A stretch of DNA of 64,000 nt, from contig CM046880.1 in the NCBI GenBank assembly GCA_025667525.1, positions 599,883,452 to 599,947,451 on the forward strand. Direction: 5' to 3'. A program made the position numbers and the translations under genes. The notes under the pieces were generated by a model that worked only from the letters and a program-made list of their open reading frames with translations, was not told where the DNA came from and searched no databases. Shown here piece by piece: positions 48,750-59,885 of the stretch; position 1 is the stretch's first letter, and every line of letters starts with the position of its first letter. The stretch is from Glebionis coronaria (Eukaryota; Streptophyta; Magnoliopsida; Asterales; Asteraceae).

Positions 48750-49988
48750 CTGTGGTCAAGCATTATGATTATAAATCTTTCATGAGAATAAGCACCATAT
48801 ACAGATTATAGTAAAAGAGCTATACTGCAACAGCAAACACAAAATCTAGAGCTAGCCGGAATTAACTTTTGCCTCTCACTAAGACAGACTTTTGAGGTGA
48901 GGTGACATGTTTCTGAGACGGAAAATATCAGACCTTTGTGCTTGTCCAACCATACAGAAACACGTGATGCATGATTCGCTTACTTTTCTTTCAATTTTTA
49001 CTTGTGAAGAAAGCATAGTTACAACCCTTAACTTTGAAGCCATTATAAACATAGAGATACGAGTGCTGGTCGCAGAAGCAAAGGAGTTAGAACCTTAAAA
49101 GTTCAAGTCACACGCATATGAATCTAACACGAGCATACATATATAAAATTAACATGTTGCAGAAGCCTAGTTAGTGAGATGCCCCGCAACAATTTAGTGG
49201 AGCATACAGCCGCACAGAAGACCAAAAATTTGGCTTATGACACAAGTGTGATCGATCGAATTTTAAATCACCATAGAAACAAAACCAAAGCGGTACCAAA
49301 ACGTCAAATTTAGTGAGTTATTCATCTTTTGTACATGGTTTGGTTCCAGTTTTAAATTTTGTTTAAAAACCAATGCACATTCCGTGTACTGACAAGCTTA
49401 TTACTTTACTAAGAGGTCTGGTAATATTCAAGTCAACATAAATAGTCAGACTAAAAAAAGGTTATGATGGTGTAACCAAAACTTGACACCCTTTCATATA
49501 AGGTCTAATTACGACATACAGATAACTGCATATATACATACACTTGCTGACGTGCATATGTGATATGAACCTATCCCATACTAGGCTCGTATCGGTTCAT
49601 AAAGCTAGCTTGTTTGAGGAGGGAACACCTAGGCTTTATAAACCATCAACCAATCCCATACTTGGCCGATATGTGATCATAACAATATGTTCCTAGTTTA
49701 ATTCAAGAAAGTCCCCCTAAAAAACCATGCATACACGATCAACTTCACCCGGGTGCATGACCTTGCTGTTGCCCCCTAAAAAACAGCGGTATGACAGCAT
49801 GCCTATTAGGCTAAAATTTTACAGGTCTCTCTTGGAATGCATAAATCTTGAGAACCCTTAGACTAAACCCACCATTTCATTTAACATTAAGACCAAATAA
49901 TCGAAACAGCACTAAAAACCATTAACATGACATGTCCTCTAGTCCTCTATATTAGTAGTAAGGAGTAACTAATGATATACAGTGGCGG

Positions 49989-50166
49989 AGACAAGGGAGG
50001 GGCACAAGGGGCATGTGCCCCCCTAGCAAAAAAATCATAGTGTAAATTTTCAAGAATATTCGAGTTTTTTGGTTATTTGTCCCCCTTAAGAACCATTTTG
50101 TAATGTAGTTTTTAAAGAATATCAAAGTGTGCCCCCTCGAGCCAAACTTCCTGGCTCCGTCCCTAG
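49989..50166. mobile_element. TIR element, AGTGGCGGAG family
   Basis: Begins CAGTGGCGGAGACAAGG and ends TCCTGGCTCCGTCCCT. These imperfect inverted ends are common in plant intergenic DNA. Contains GTGCCCCCCT and its partner GTGCCCCCTC. Confidence 0.5.
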
Positions 50167-50662
50167 TATACAATCAATATTTAAACATTTCAATTAGCAT
50201 CAAGCGTGTAAAACTAGACAAGTAATCAGCAACCATGTTTCACCTTACAAGCAATTCAATGACCATAAACCTCATCAGATAATATAGTCTGTTAGCAAAT
50301 AGGTTAAACAGCACCATCGCTCTTTCAAGCTCACAATTGTTATTCCTTTTTAACCTTACTTAAAGCTGTCAGATTGTCAAGACTTACTTGGAATTCCGAA
50401 AACTATGATACAAATGATTAGAGGATGTTGTTTAAAATATCGTTGTTTTATTTTTAGGTGACCATGGTTTCAGCCCTTTTAGCCAACTAAACCCCACTGT
50501 CACATACACTCAAACTAGCTAGGGTATTAGTTAAGCCACTACTTTAGACGCTCAAGTTTCTAATGCCACACGACCATAGTACAAATTAAACCAAAAACAA
50601 TGGACTAGCCGATGTTTGAACTATAAGCATGGTGGAAGGGTACTAGTCAACCCCTACCTTCA

Positions 50663-50984
50663 GTGACGGAACCAGAAAATAAGGTTGTGGGGGGCAAAAA
50701 ATTTTTTTTTTTTGCAATAGCAACAAAATATGGAAAAAGAGGTCGTATCGGAAAGATAAATCGAGTATTTTTACTAAAAATGACGGATTTATAAGGTTTT
50801 AAAGCGTTAAATGTTAGGATTTATTATATGGGTGGGGGGCAATTTCAATTTTTAGCGGGGGGCGTTTTCAAAAAAAGATCAAAATCGAAGAAAAAATACA
50901 CTAAAATCTTATCGTATCGGGCTAGCCATGGGGGGCAACGGACCCCCATGATTACACTATAGATCCGTCCCTGCCTACCTTAGA
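50663..50984. mobile_element. TIR element, CAGTGACGGAACCAG family
   Basis: Begins CAGTGACGGAACCAG and ends ATAGATCCGTCCCTG, with GGGGGGCAA near both ends. A relative of the element at 49989. Confidence 0.55.
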
Positions 50985-51957
50985 CTTGGCTGATATTTCT
51001 TATCTTATACCAACATGGGACGGATAATATTTTGTTTAACTGCCCACAACCAATTATTCTACATACCAACATCGCACAAAATAAAACCAAAACTGCAGTA
51101 ACCTCTGACAGCAACGCTAGGATAACATCTTTAAACGCTCAAATTTATCATCCCGTACCAATGTTGGAACATGTAAATCTTTTGTTTTGTCAAACAAGGT
51201 CAGTCCATAGACAAATTAAAGCTAAACCAAGTCAAGGAAAATGGCTCCTAACAAAAAGTTGAAGCTAGTAGTCTAGTAGTAACTACTAATGTCCATCCAT
51301 GGATAACGTTTGGTTTTGTTTTGTTATACACGCTGGAAAGACAGCTAATCACTCTACATACCAACATCGCACAAATGAACCTAATACTAGTAAATGACAC
51401 TAATCTTATTGAGCTAACATCGCACAATTCTAAAAGATAAAAAGATAAAAAGAAAAAGAAATTAAACTAAATGTATATAGTACGAATATTTTATTTGGAA
51501 CAGCTTCAATATGTTCTATTTACTCACATACCAAACATGATCACTTACTTTAGGCTTGCTACTTTTTTGATGCCTTGGGCAGTCGTTTAACTCGCTCACC
51601 CCTAGGGCCAGCACCTGGTTAGGTACCAACTGAAAAACAAGAGAATAGTTTAGCTCATATTGAATTCCGCCATTTACATGAAGTTCAAATGCAATCGACA
51701 AAATGGATAATTTTTGGAAATGGGAAGAGAGTTGCAGAGTTAAGGAACATTCATATTTGACGTATTTATCATATAGTGTCTTTTTGAAAATCTTAAGGAC
51801 CAAAAGTGTAACAAGTTCTAAATTAAAGAGCATTTGTGAGGATTTTGACATTCACAAACCTATAATTTTTGTTCCAATATCAAAATTCTATACTAAATAA
51901 AAAAAAATTGGAATGAATAGAAAAAACAAAAGAGGAAATGCCAGTTACTTCGTTTAC

Positions 51958-53150
51958 CTGGAAGGTAGTTGTTACATGTGCACTAAGCTTTAATGATGCA
52001 CAAAGCCGCAAACATTTCAAACCAAATATGCTTTTGGGAAGATGACTTATGCCTGTATAGCTTATTTTTAAATCTTTTAAACATTCTAATCGGCCAAGAT
52101 CTTCAGGTAACTTCTCTAGAAGAGCACAACTACTAAGGTTGAGATGCTCTAGATGTTTTAACATACAAATGCTATCTGGGAGATGTTTAATCTTTGTAGC
52201 CTGCAAATCCAGACTCTTCAATGATACTAACTGGCCAATGTCCTCAGGCAACTTCCCAAGACGACGACAATCTTTAAAATCGAGCAACTTCAGACTTTTT
52301 AGCATGCAGATGCTATCAGGAAGATATTCAATTTCCATACTTCTCACAAATAACTTCTCGATACATTCTAACTGACCAATGTCCTTAGGCAACTTCCCAA
52401 GACGACAACATTCGGCAACATCGAGCGACTTCAGACGTTTTAGCATACAAATGCTATCCGGAAGATATTCAATTTTCTCACATCCTCTCACATTTAAATT
52501 CTCTAAACTATCTAGTAGGCCAATATCTTCAGGTAACTTCTCAAGAAGAGCACAAAGATCAAGACTTAGATACTTCAGGCGTTTCAGCAAACCGATGCTA
52601 TCTGGAAGATATTCAATATTTTTACTTCTCACATATAACTTCTCTAACCATTGTAATTGACCAAGATCCTCTGGTAACTTTTCAAGAAGATCGTCATCAT
52701 CGACTGTGAGAGATTTGAGATGTTTCAACATACAAATGCTATCCGGAAGATATTCTATCTGTGTAGCTGACAAACAGAGGTCCTCCAGACATTCTAACTT
52801 GACAAGATCTTTGAGGAACTCTGTAATCTCACCTTTGAGTGTAAGTTTTTGTAAACATTGTAAACTACAAATCATGTCTGAAAATTTCTTTAAGTCTGTG
52901 CAAGCACAAAGACCAAAAGAAATAAGCTTCTCAATATTTCCAACTGATGACGGGAGATTTTCATCATAAGAACAACGAAACTGCAACTTTGGGAGATTAC
53001 TCTTGGGGTGCAATGGGCACAAATCTAAGGAGTCACCAACCAGATCTAAAGTAGTAAAAAGGATAAAATGACTTTTTTTATCAAAAGGAAATATTTCTTT
53101 GGCTTTTTTAACATTTCTATCTAATTTTTTTGTTTTTAATAAAGAAACGT
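51958..53150 (-). pseudogene. TNL relic: promoter block joined to LRR exon
   Basis: From about 53040 down to 51958 the frame is open and reads the TNL1 LRR exon: SLDLCPLHPKSNLPKLQF, LPSSVGNIEKLISFGLCACT, then many IEYLPDSICMLKxLK units, ending ISYTGISHLPKSIFGLKCL and a GT donor. Upstream at 53041-53150 the sequence instead matches the TNL promoter at 25045-25125 (GCCAAAGAAAT, TTTTGATAAAA, GTCATTTTATCC). The TIR and NB-ARC exons are absent. The open frame continues upstream to 53364 but that part is not TNL-like. Confidence 0.8.
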
Positions 53151-53390
53151 TTTTAGAGGAGAGAGAGTTCAGCGCTATATCATAAAAATTGAATCTGTTT
53201 ATTACCGAAACTTGTATTTTTATAGAAACAAAGGACACCCAATAGATGAGATTAGATCTTAGGATTAAAAAAACTAAAGAGCTAAGCTTGCAAATAACCA
53301 AAAGTATCCAGAGACTAAAGTGCAAATTAAACTTGGCTTCTAAAATACGTGCCTTGAATCTCATTTCCCCAAATCTCTCTCTCTCTTTAA

Positions 53391-54247
53391 GGGCACGTTT
53401 GGTAGAGAGAAATCAAGAGAAATGAAATAAAGTAAAGATTAGAAATTCAGAGAATAGAAATCAGTAGAGAATTTTTAATATATTTCGGTGTTTGGTAACA
53501 ATAGAGAATTTATCCGAGATATAAGATAAAAAATATTATTTGATAATTTTTTTTAATTTGACAGTATTTACAAAAATTAAAAAAACAAAATTAACAACCT
53601 ATATACCAAATTAAAAAGATATATGCAAACTAGTTATGAATTAAAAAGTAAAATAGCTTGTGATCTGCACATCCAATAACCTTTCTTTTTATAGCCACGA
53701 GGGAATATCTAAACATTGAAAATCCCAACCTATAGCAATTAGAAAAAAAAAACGTGAAGCAAGAAAACCCGAAACAAAAAAATATGAAACAAGAAAATCA
53801 AATGACTAACATTTGGCTTCTCATGTATGGTTTCTTAGATCCACGATAATGGATGCTATTATTTGATAATCAAAATTGGTGAAAATTAAAGATAGTAAAC
53901 AATTGATGTACACAAGCACCATTCAATGAACGACCTGGTAACACTCACCAGTTAAATAGCTTGGGGAGGATGAACTTTGGGGTGACTTCTGAAAATTTAT
54001 GTAAAATATGAGAGGCACGTGCTTGGGATTTTATACATCTTATTACTATTTGTTAACTTTGACTATTGACTGAAAAACAAAGACGGAGAATTATGTGTCC
54101 ACACCAACGAGGATGGAAATGAGTTTCAAAGGAAGTATTTCTCGAGGAAGTGAATTTCTTCGCCTCCCAATTTCTCAAGGCTACCAAACAGAGGAAATAT
54201 CACAAATTCCATTTCCTTTGCTTTATTTCTTGCTCCCAAACACACCC
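53391..54247. mobile_element. PIF/Harbinger-type element
   Basis: Ends GGGCACGTTTGGTAGAGAG and CTTGCTCCCAAACACACCC are inverted, with TAA on both sides (53388-53390, 54248-54250). Length is 857 bp. Sub-terminal words AAGAGAAATGAAAT and ATTTCCTTTGCTTTATTTCT also pair. No transposase is encoded. Confidence 0.8.
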
Positions 54248-54379
54248 TAAACTTGTTCATTCTCCGCCCCCAAATATTTCTCTCTCTATAAATCCAAACC
54301 AAACAGACGTTCTAAACGATGCCGCAAACAAAAATTGCAAATGTTAACAAAAACCAAGATCCGAAAGATAGTATGATTG

Positions 54380-57211
54380 CAACCACAAAATCAAACCCCA
54401 TTAATTTTCTTACATACTTTTGTTGAATTGGAGTTTGGATTACCTGATGCATAAGTTCTTTAATACTCTTATGATCGGTTCGAATTGTGAACCGTCGCCC
54501 TATAAGATACTGACGCCATTTATAGACCGCTTCCACGATAGCAAATAATTCTTTTTGGCATGTAGCCGCTACCCCGCATTCTCGGACCCAACTTACGACT
54601 AAAATAGCTAATGGGACGGTTATTTTGAAGCAAAACTGCCCCCCTATTCCATCAGCGGCCGAAGCATCGGATTCCAAAACAAATACTTGATCAGAATCCG
54701 GCAGACTAAGAATGGGAGTTGTATACAATTGTTTCTTAAGCTCCTCAAAGGCTGCTAATTCTTGAACGCCCCACTTAAATCCCTTTTTACGCAACAAATC
54801 AGTCAAAGGTGCAGCCATAGTAGCATACCCTTTAATAAAACGCTGATAATACCCCGCGAGCCCTAAAAACCCTCGTACTTTTCGTTGAGTTGTAGGCTTC
54901 GGCCATTCACGCACAGCCGTAACTTTCTTAGGATCCATCTTCACCCCGCGGCCCGAGATGATATGACCTAAATATTTGAGCAATTCAGCCCCAAAGACAC
55001 ACTTGGACCTTTTCACATAAAATTGTTGTTCATGCAAACACTTAAAAACACATTCCAAATGCGCACTCATCGATACACTATAAACTAATATGTCATAAAA
55101 AACAATCACAAATTTACGTAAATAAGGGGAAAACAACCGGTCCATATTTGCCTGGAAAGTAGATGGGGCATTGGTGAGCCCGAAGGGCATGAACAGGAAC
55201 TCATAATGTCCATCATGTGTCTAAAACCCCGTTTTATACACATTCCTCTCATGGACTCTAATTTGATGGTAACCGGCCCGTAAATCCAATTTAGTAAATA
55301 TATTAGCACCCCAAAGCTCGTCAAACATCTCATCGGCAGTTGGTATCGGGAATTTATCCTTAACCGTGACCGCATTTAATGCTCGATAGTCCACACAAAA
55401 GCGATACGTCCTATCCTTCTTCTTAACTAGTAACACGGGCGATGAAAAAGGGCTATGACTAAAACGAATAGTACCTTGGCCTAACATCTCATTGACCAAC
55501 TTTTCCATTTCCCCTTTTTGGTAATGTGGATAACGGTAAGGTCGCACATTTACTGGCTTAGTGTTAGGGAGCTAGTGAATTCGATGATCAATATAACGAT
55601 GAGGTGGTAAAGTGGTAGGTACCTGAAAAAGAAGATCAAACCGGTTGAGTAGCTGATCTAGTTCCGTATGACCTGATGTCGTGGAGACCAGGCTGGTTTC
55701 TGTTTCTCCCTTCTCCAACGGTAGGCTATGGACCTCATACACATCATAAACCCCTTCCCGATCTAGCAAAACCTGCATTTGATGAAGACTAATCTTTTTC
55801 ATTCGCAACGACTCATCCCCCTTCAACATATAAGTAGTACTAAGCAAAGTAAATTCCATGGTTTGTTGCGCATAATCATGCGTTACCTTCCTCAAATTTT
55901 GCAACCACTGGATTCCTAGTACCACGCCGGGTCCTTGCATGGGTAACACATATATAGCAACCTCCACCGTTACGCCTTGCATGTGCAAAGTCACAGACGA
56001 ACACACATTCTCACATAACAATGTCTCCCCGCTTCCAATATAAACTTTAAAAGCCTTTGTTGGTCGGATTGGTAGACACATTTTCTCAACCACATATGGC
56101 CTAACAAAGTTATGTGTACTCCCATTATCTATAAGAATATGAACATCCCCAGAACCAATTGTTCCCTAAAGTTGAAGAGAACGAGGGCTGACATGCCTAA
56201 TAAGAGAATTTAGTATGGAGATATCCCCACTTTCAACGACATCATTCTCTATGGCCTCTGAATTGTCTCTGTCATCTGCCATTAACAACAAAAACTAACC
56301 CGGACACTTATGCCCGCGCGCCCACCTCTTATCGCAATTAAAAAACAGCCCCTTGTTGAGACGTTCTTGGCGTTCTGCTACCGATATCCACTTGATAGCT
56401 AATGGCTTAGCAGTAGCATTCGTAGTAGTTGCTGAAGAAGTAGGTAGTAATGACAGCTTACCTATGTTGGAACCAGCACCCACAAAACGTGTTGATAGCT
56501 GCTGCTTTGACTGACTGACACCGGGTGTGGTAGTAGTTGCATGACTAACAGTAGGAGATCGTTGGTCCTCTAGCCGTGCTTCAGTAACTCGTGCCAAGAA
56601 GAAAACCTCGCTAAAGTCGTGGGTTTCGCCACGAGCATCTCTCGTTGCAGGTTTGGCTTAAGACCAGATATGTAAAACGAGATAAGTAAGGTTTCTGAGA
56701 TATCTTGGACGCCGTTCATGAACTTTTTAAACTCACATTGATATTGGGCCATTGTACCAGTTTGCAATAACTTGGATAACGTACCTTCCGAATCTTCATA
56801 CTTGGAAGGCCCGAACCGATCGCGCACACTCTCTAAAAACCCCTCCCAATCGCTGATGATTTTGTTACGAGTCATCTAACGAAACCATTCAGTTGCGTCG
56901 CCCTCAACATTGAAGCCCACAACCCTCAATCGTTGGTCCACTGGTGTATTTAGCAAAGTAAAATATTCAGTGATAGAAAAAATCCAACTATCGGGGTCCG
57001 ACCCATTGAATTTAGGTACATCCAGTTGCATGGCCCTTGGTAACGCACCACCAAAATCACCACTACCATCAGGACGATATTGGACTAAAACTTTAGTTTC
57101 TTCGAGTTCTTTCTGGATGACTATAAGCTGAGCTGTAAAAGAATATGACTGCTCTTTAAGCAGCGAACGAATTGCGTTCTCGTCCATGAGGAAAGAAAAC
57201 AATGAAAGCAC
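54380..57211 (-). mobile_element. Truncated Gypsy retrotransposon, gag to RNase H
   Basis: In minus-strand order: a gag-like start (57211-56876, then shifted to 56570), a degenerate zinc knuckle (CDKRWARGHKCPG near 56300), a protease-like segment with VVLGIQWLQNL, and RT with [20 protein letters not shown] and MPFGLTNAPSTFQ. The RT active-site region reads VIVFYDILVYS, one residue short of the usual FFDDI, so an Asp is missing. Next comes RNase H (VFVLESDAS), which breaks off after KLMGFDF. No integrase and no left LTR are present. At least four frame breaks make it inactive. Confidence 0.88.
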
Positions 57212-57239
57212 TAATTGATACGACCCGGTTAAGGATTGT

Positions 57240-57537
57240 ATCGGAATAGTAGCACCACTATAGCGTGTGCGAGCTCCTAAGAAAAAGAGAGAAAAGAAGC
57301 TGAAATTTTATTTGACAAAACTTGCAGATTTCATTCATCACGTGGAGTTTAAATACTCATAGCAAGACAATCCCAAACAAAGACAATTACGTATCCTATA
57401 AGGACACAAACACAAACACTTATCCTAAACACACAAAGACACTTATCCTAAACATGTTCTCCTAAACAAATAGATAAGCATCGTGGATATAATCCTAACC
57501 CATCACGAATTCCTGAGTCCAACTCTTGGGCAAAACA
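57240..57537 (-). repeat. Probable 5' LTR of the Gypsy element
   Basis: On the minus strand it starts TGTTTTGCCCAAGAG and contains a TATTTAAA box. It runs to the gag leader, where TATCAATTAGTGCTTTC may be the primer-binding site. The inner boundary is uncertain. The opposite LTR is missing. Confidence 0.55.
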
Positions 57538-57561
57538 GTCATTTCAAGGTTATACTGGTAA

Positions 57562-58632
57562 TGTCTAGCGATTTAATTGTAAGTGTATAAAGTCGGTATA
57601 TTTTGATAGGTACGATGGTATTGTATAGCTTTTACACTAAATTAAAAAAGACAAAGAAATTAAGTTTTGATGTAAGAATTAAAAATGTATAAAAAATAGT
57701 CCCCATCAAAAGACAAAGAAATTTCTGAATAAAACTCACTTATCCCTTTTACTAAAGTACAATTACCCTCCCACTAACTATTTCATTTTCCCTAATTTTC
57801 CGGTACCCATAAAACGGATATACCACCGCCATCAGCTGCCACGCGCCTCCACGCGCCATCGACCTTACATTATCCGGAGAATTTAGTCACCACCACCACG
57901 GATAGCTACTTTCCTCTCCACCAAAACACCTCTGACCGATCATCTGAATTCTTCCACGCGCCTTCACGCGCCGACGTTATATTCCGGCTACAATTTTTCT
58001 TGTTTTTTTTAAGAGGGTCAAATTACAAAACTATCTCAAATATCCAAAAATTTTACACTATAATTTTTTGAGGGGGAGTCACATGACCCTTGTGACCCCT
58101 TGTAGCTCCGCCTCTGAGAGTAATATAGTCATTTCAATGTTATACTGGTAAAATCTATAATCAATTTGAAAGTTTATTAATATTGTCTAGCGATTAAATT
58201 GTAAGTGTATAAAGTCGGTATATTTTGATAGGTACGATGGTATTGTATAGCTTTTACACTAAATTAAAAAAGACAAAGAAATTAAGTTTTGATGTAAGAA
58301 TTAAAAATGTATAAAAAATAGTCCCCATCAAAAGACAAAGAAATTTCTGAATAAAACTCACTTATCCCTTTTACTAAAGTACAATTACCCTCCCACTAAC
58401 TATTTCATTTTCCCTAATTTTCCGGTACCCATAAAACGGATATACCACCGCCATCAGCTGCCACGCGCCTCCACGCGCCATCGACCTTACATTTTCCGGA
58501 GAATTTAGTCACCACCACCACGGATAGCTACTTTCCTCTCCACCAAAACACCTCTGACCGATCATCTGAATTCTTCCACGCGCCTTCACGCGCCGGCGTT
58601 ATATTCCGGCTACAATTTTTCTTGTTTTTTTT
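57562..58632 (+). repeat. Tandem duplication of the TNL promoter block
   Basis: Copies at 57562-58010 and 58184-58632, offset exactly 622 bp, differ at only a few sites (for example CATTATCC against CATTTTCC). Each matches the TNL1 upstream block. The interval 58011-58122 carries a fragment of a TIR element ending TAGCTCCGCCTCTGA. A short shared lead-in, GTCATTTCAAKGTTATACTG, precedes both copies. Confidence 0.9.
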
Positions 58633-59885
58633 CCCGGCGATTGAAGCTTTCCTACACATTTCTGAGGCAGACCATTTCGACCATGGGATCATGCATTTGT
58701 GTGAAGAGGTTTGTTTGTTTGTTTTAAGGTTTTGTACTTTCATTGCTTTGCTTGCTGGACCACAAATGCTTATTAGAGATTAGACCCATGAGTCACTATC
58801 AGCCTTCCTACCTTGTTTGGAAACACGTACCCATAGACTTCAGTTAATAATACGAGGAGGAATAGGCTGAGATTCCGTAGACAGACAGTAATCGATAGGG
58901 GTGTAGGCGTTACACAATACGACCAAGGACATCTTCTGCTCTTTTAGAAAGCTTCAAAGTTAGTTGAAAGGGAATCCACTTTTAGATCCTCATGCTTTGA
59001 ATTCGTTGATCAGGCAAGGTAATAAAATTTAACGATTAAAAATAGTTTCTAAAAGTTAATCCATGCCATTGTATACAAATTAGTTAGGAATTATTAGGAT
59101 GTTTTTTTATTGTAAAAGACTAGGAAATTTCATGTACCCAAAACAAGGGTGGATGCTTGCAATATGCACCCTCGTCTTAGTACTCCTTATTATTGATAAC
59201 TTTTAGTACGTAAATTTGCTATCATGGCGCGTAAATTTTCTAACCGTGAGTTATACTCTTCTGGTGGGAATATTGTATCTCGAAAGTGTACCTTTGATTT
59301 GAACCAATAATGTTGGTGTAGATTTTGATTAATAAAGGAGCTCTTTGTTGTTTTGGTACTCTTCCTTATGGTTTTCATTCAGTTATGTTTTTTTCACTAG
59401 ATATTATGTCTGTTATCCGACATTTGGTGACAAAGTACTCCGTGTAAATCACAATTTTGTTGTTTACTCATATTTCGTCACAAATCATATTAGTGCTCGA
59501 CATGTGTGACATTATGCAGATTGCCTAGTATCACCCAACATCTAGCTACAGATGTGTGAAAGATTTTTTGTTTGGTCACAAACTCACAATGACACTAAAC
59601 GTTCTAACAGCGATGGCCATTATGAAAACATGGATATGCTCTTCAAGCTGCTATAATCACGTAGTAATACTTTCGAGAAGAAGACATATAGTTTCAGAAT
59701 GTGAAAACATAAATATCAAAAGCCTTTATTAAAGGTGTTTATTGGAGGACTATTGGTCATTTGGTTAAAAGTTCAAACAGTAAATCTTATCTTTCTTTTT
59801 CATTGACCAAAGACCATAATTTTACCCACACAAACACAAATACTTTTTCACCTAAACTCTTTCAACACCTTCAACCAAACTTCCA
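58633..59885. promoter_or_regulatory. TNL3 upstream region
   Basis: 59028-59130 matches TNL2 upstream sequence. A TTGACC W-box-type motif lies at 59813-59818, about 70 bp before the start codon. Near 59190-59378 a minus-strand frame looks coding-like but is not recognised. No other gene seen. Confidence 0.4.

Larger units (their letters stand above)
48750..51957. other. Intergenic with element ends, no gene
   Basis: Two TIR elements are marked separately. A diverged SINE-like stretch (TTAGGTGACCATGGTTTCAG, then GCCAACTAAACCCCACTGTC) lies near 50450-50520. 51640-51850 on the minus strand matches the TNL 3' flank and belongs to the LRR relic. A possible last exon after TTTTTCAG near 51630 has no frame I can support. 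Confidence 0.4.

Noticed and set aside
51516..51851. Last TNL exon with a basic KRLPKASKK tail
   Set aside because: The frame does not agree in phase with the donor at 51957 and no paralogue supports it.
53041..53364. N-terminal extension of the LRR open frame as a real signal or TIR domain
   Set aside because: The DNA matches TNL promoter sequence and the translation has no TIR motif, so it is chance read-through.
54312..57211. Active Gypsy retrotransposon
   Set aside because: Several frame breaks, a missing RT Asp, no integrase and only one LTR.
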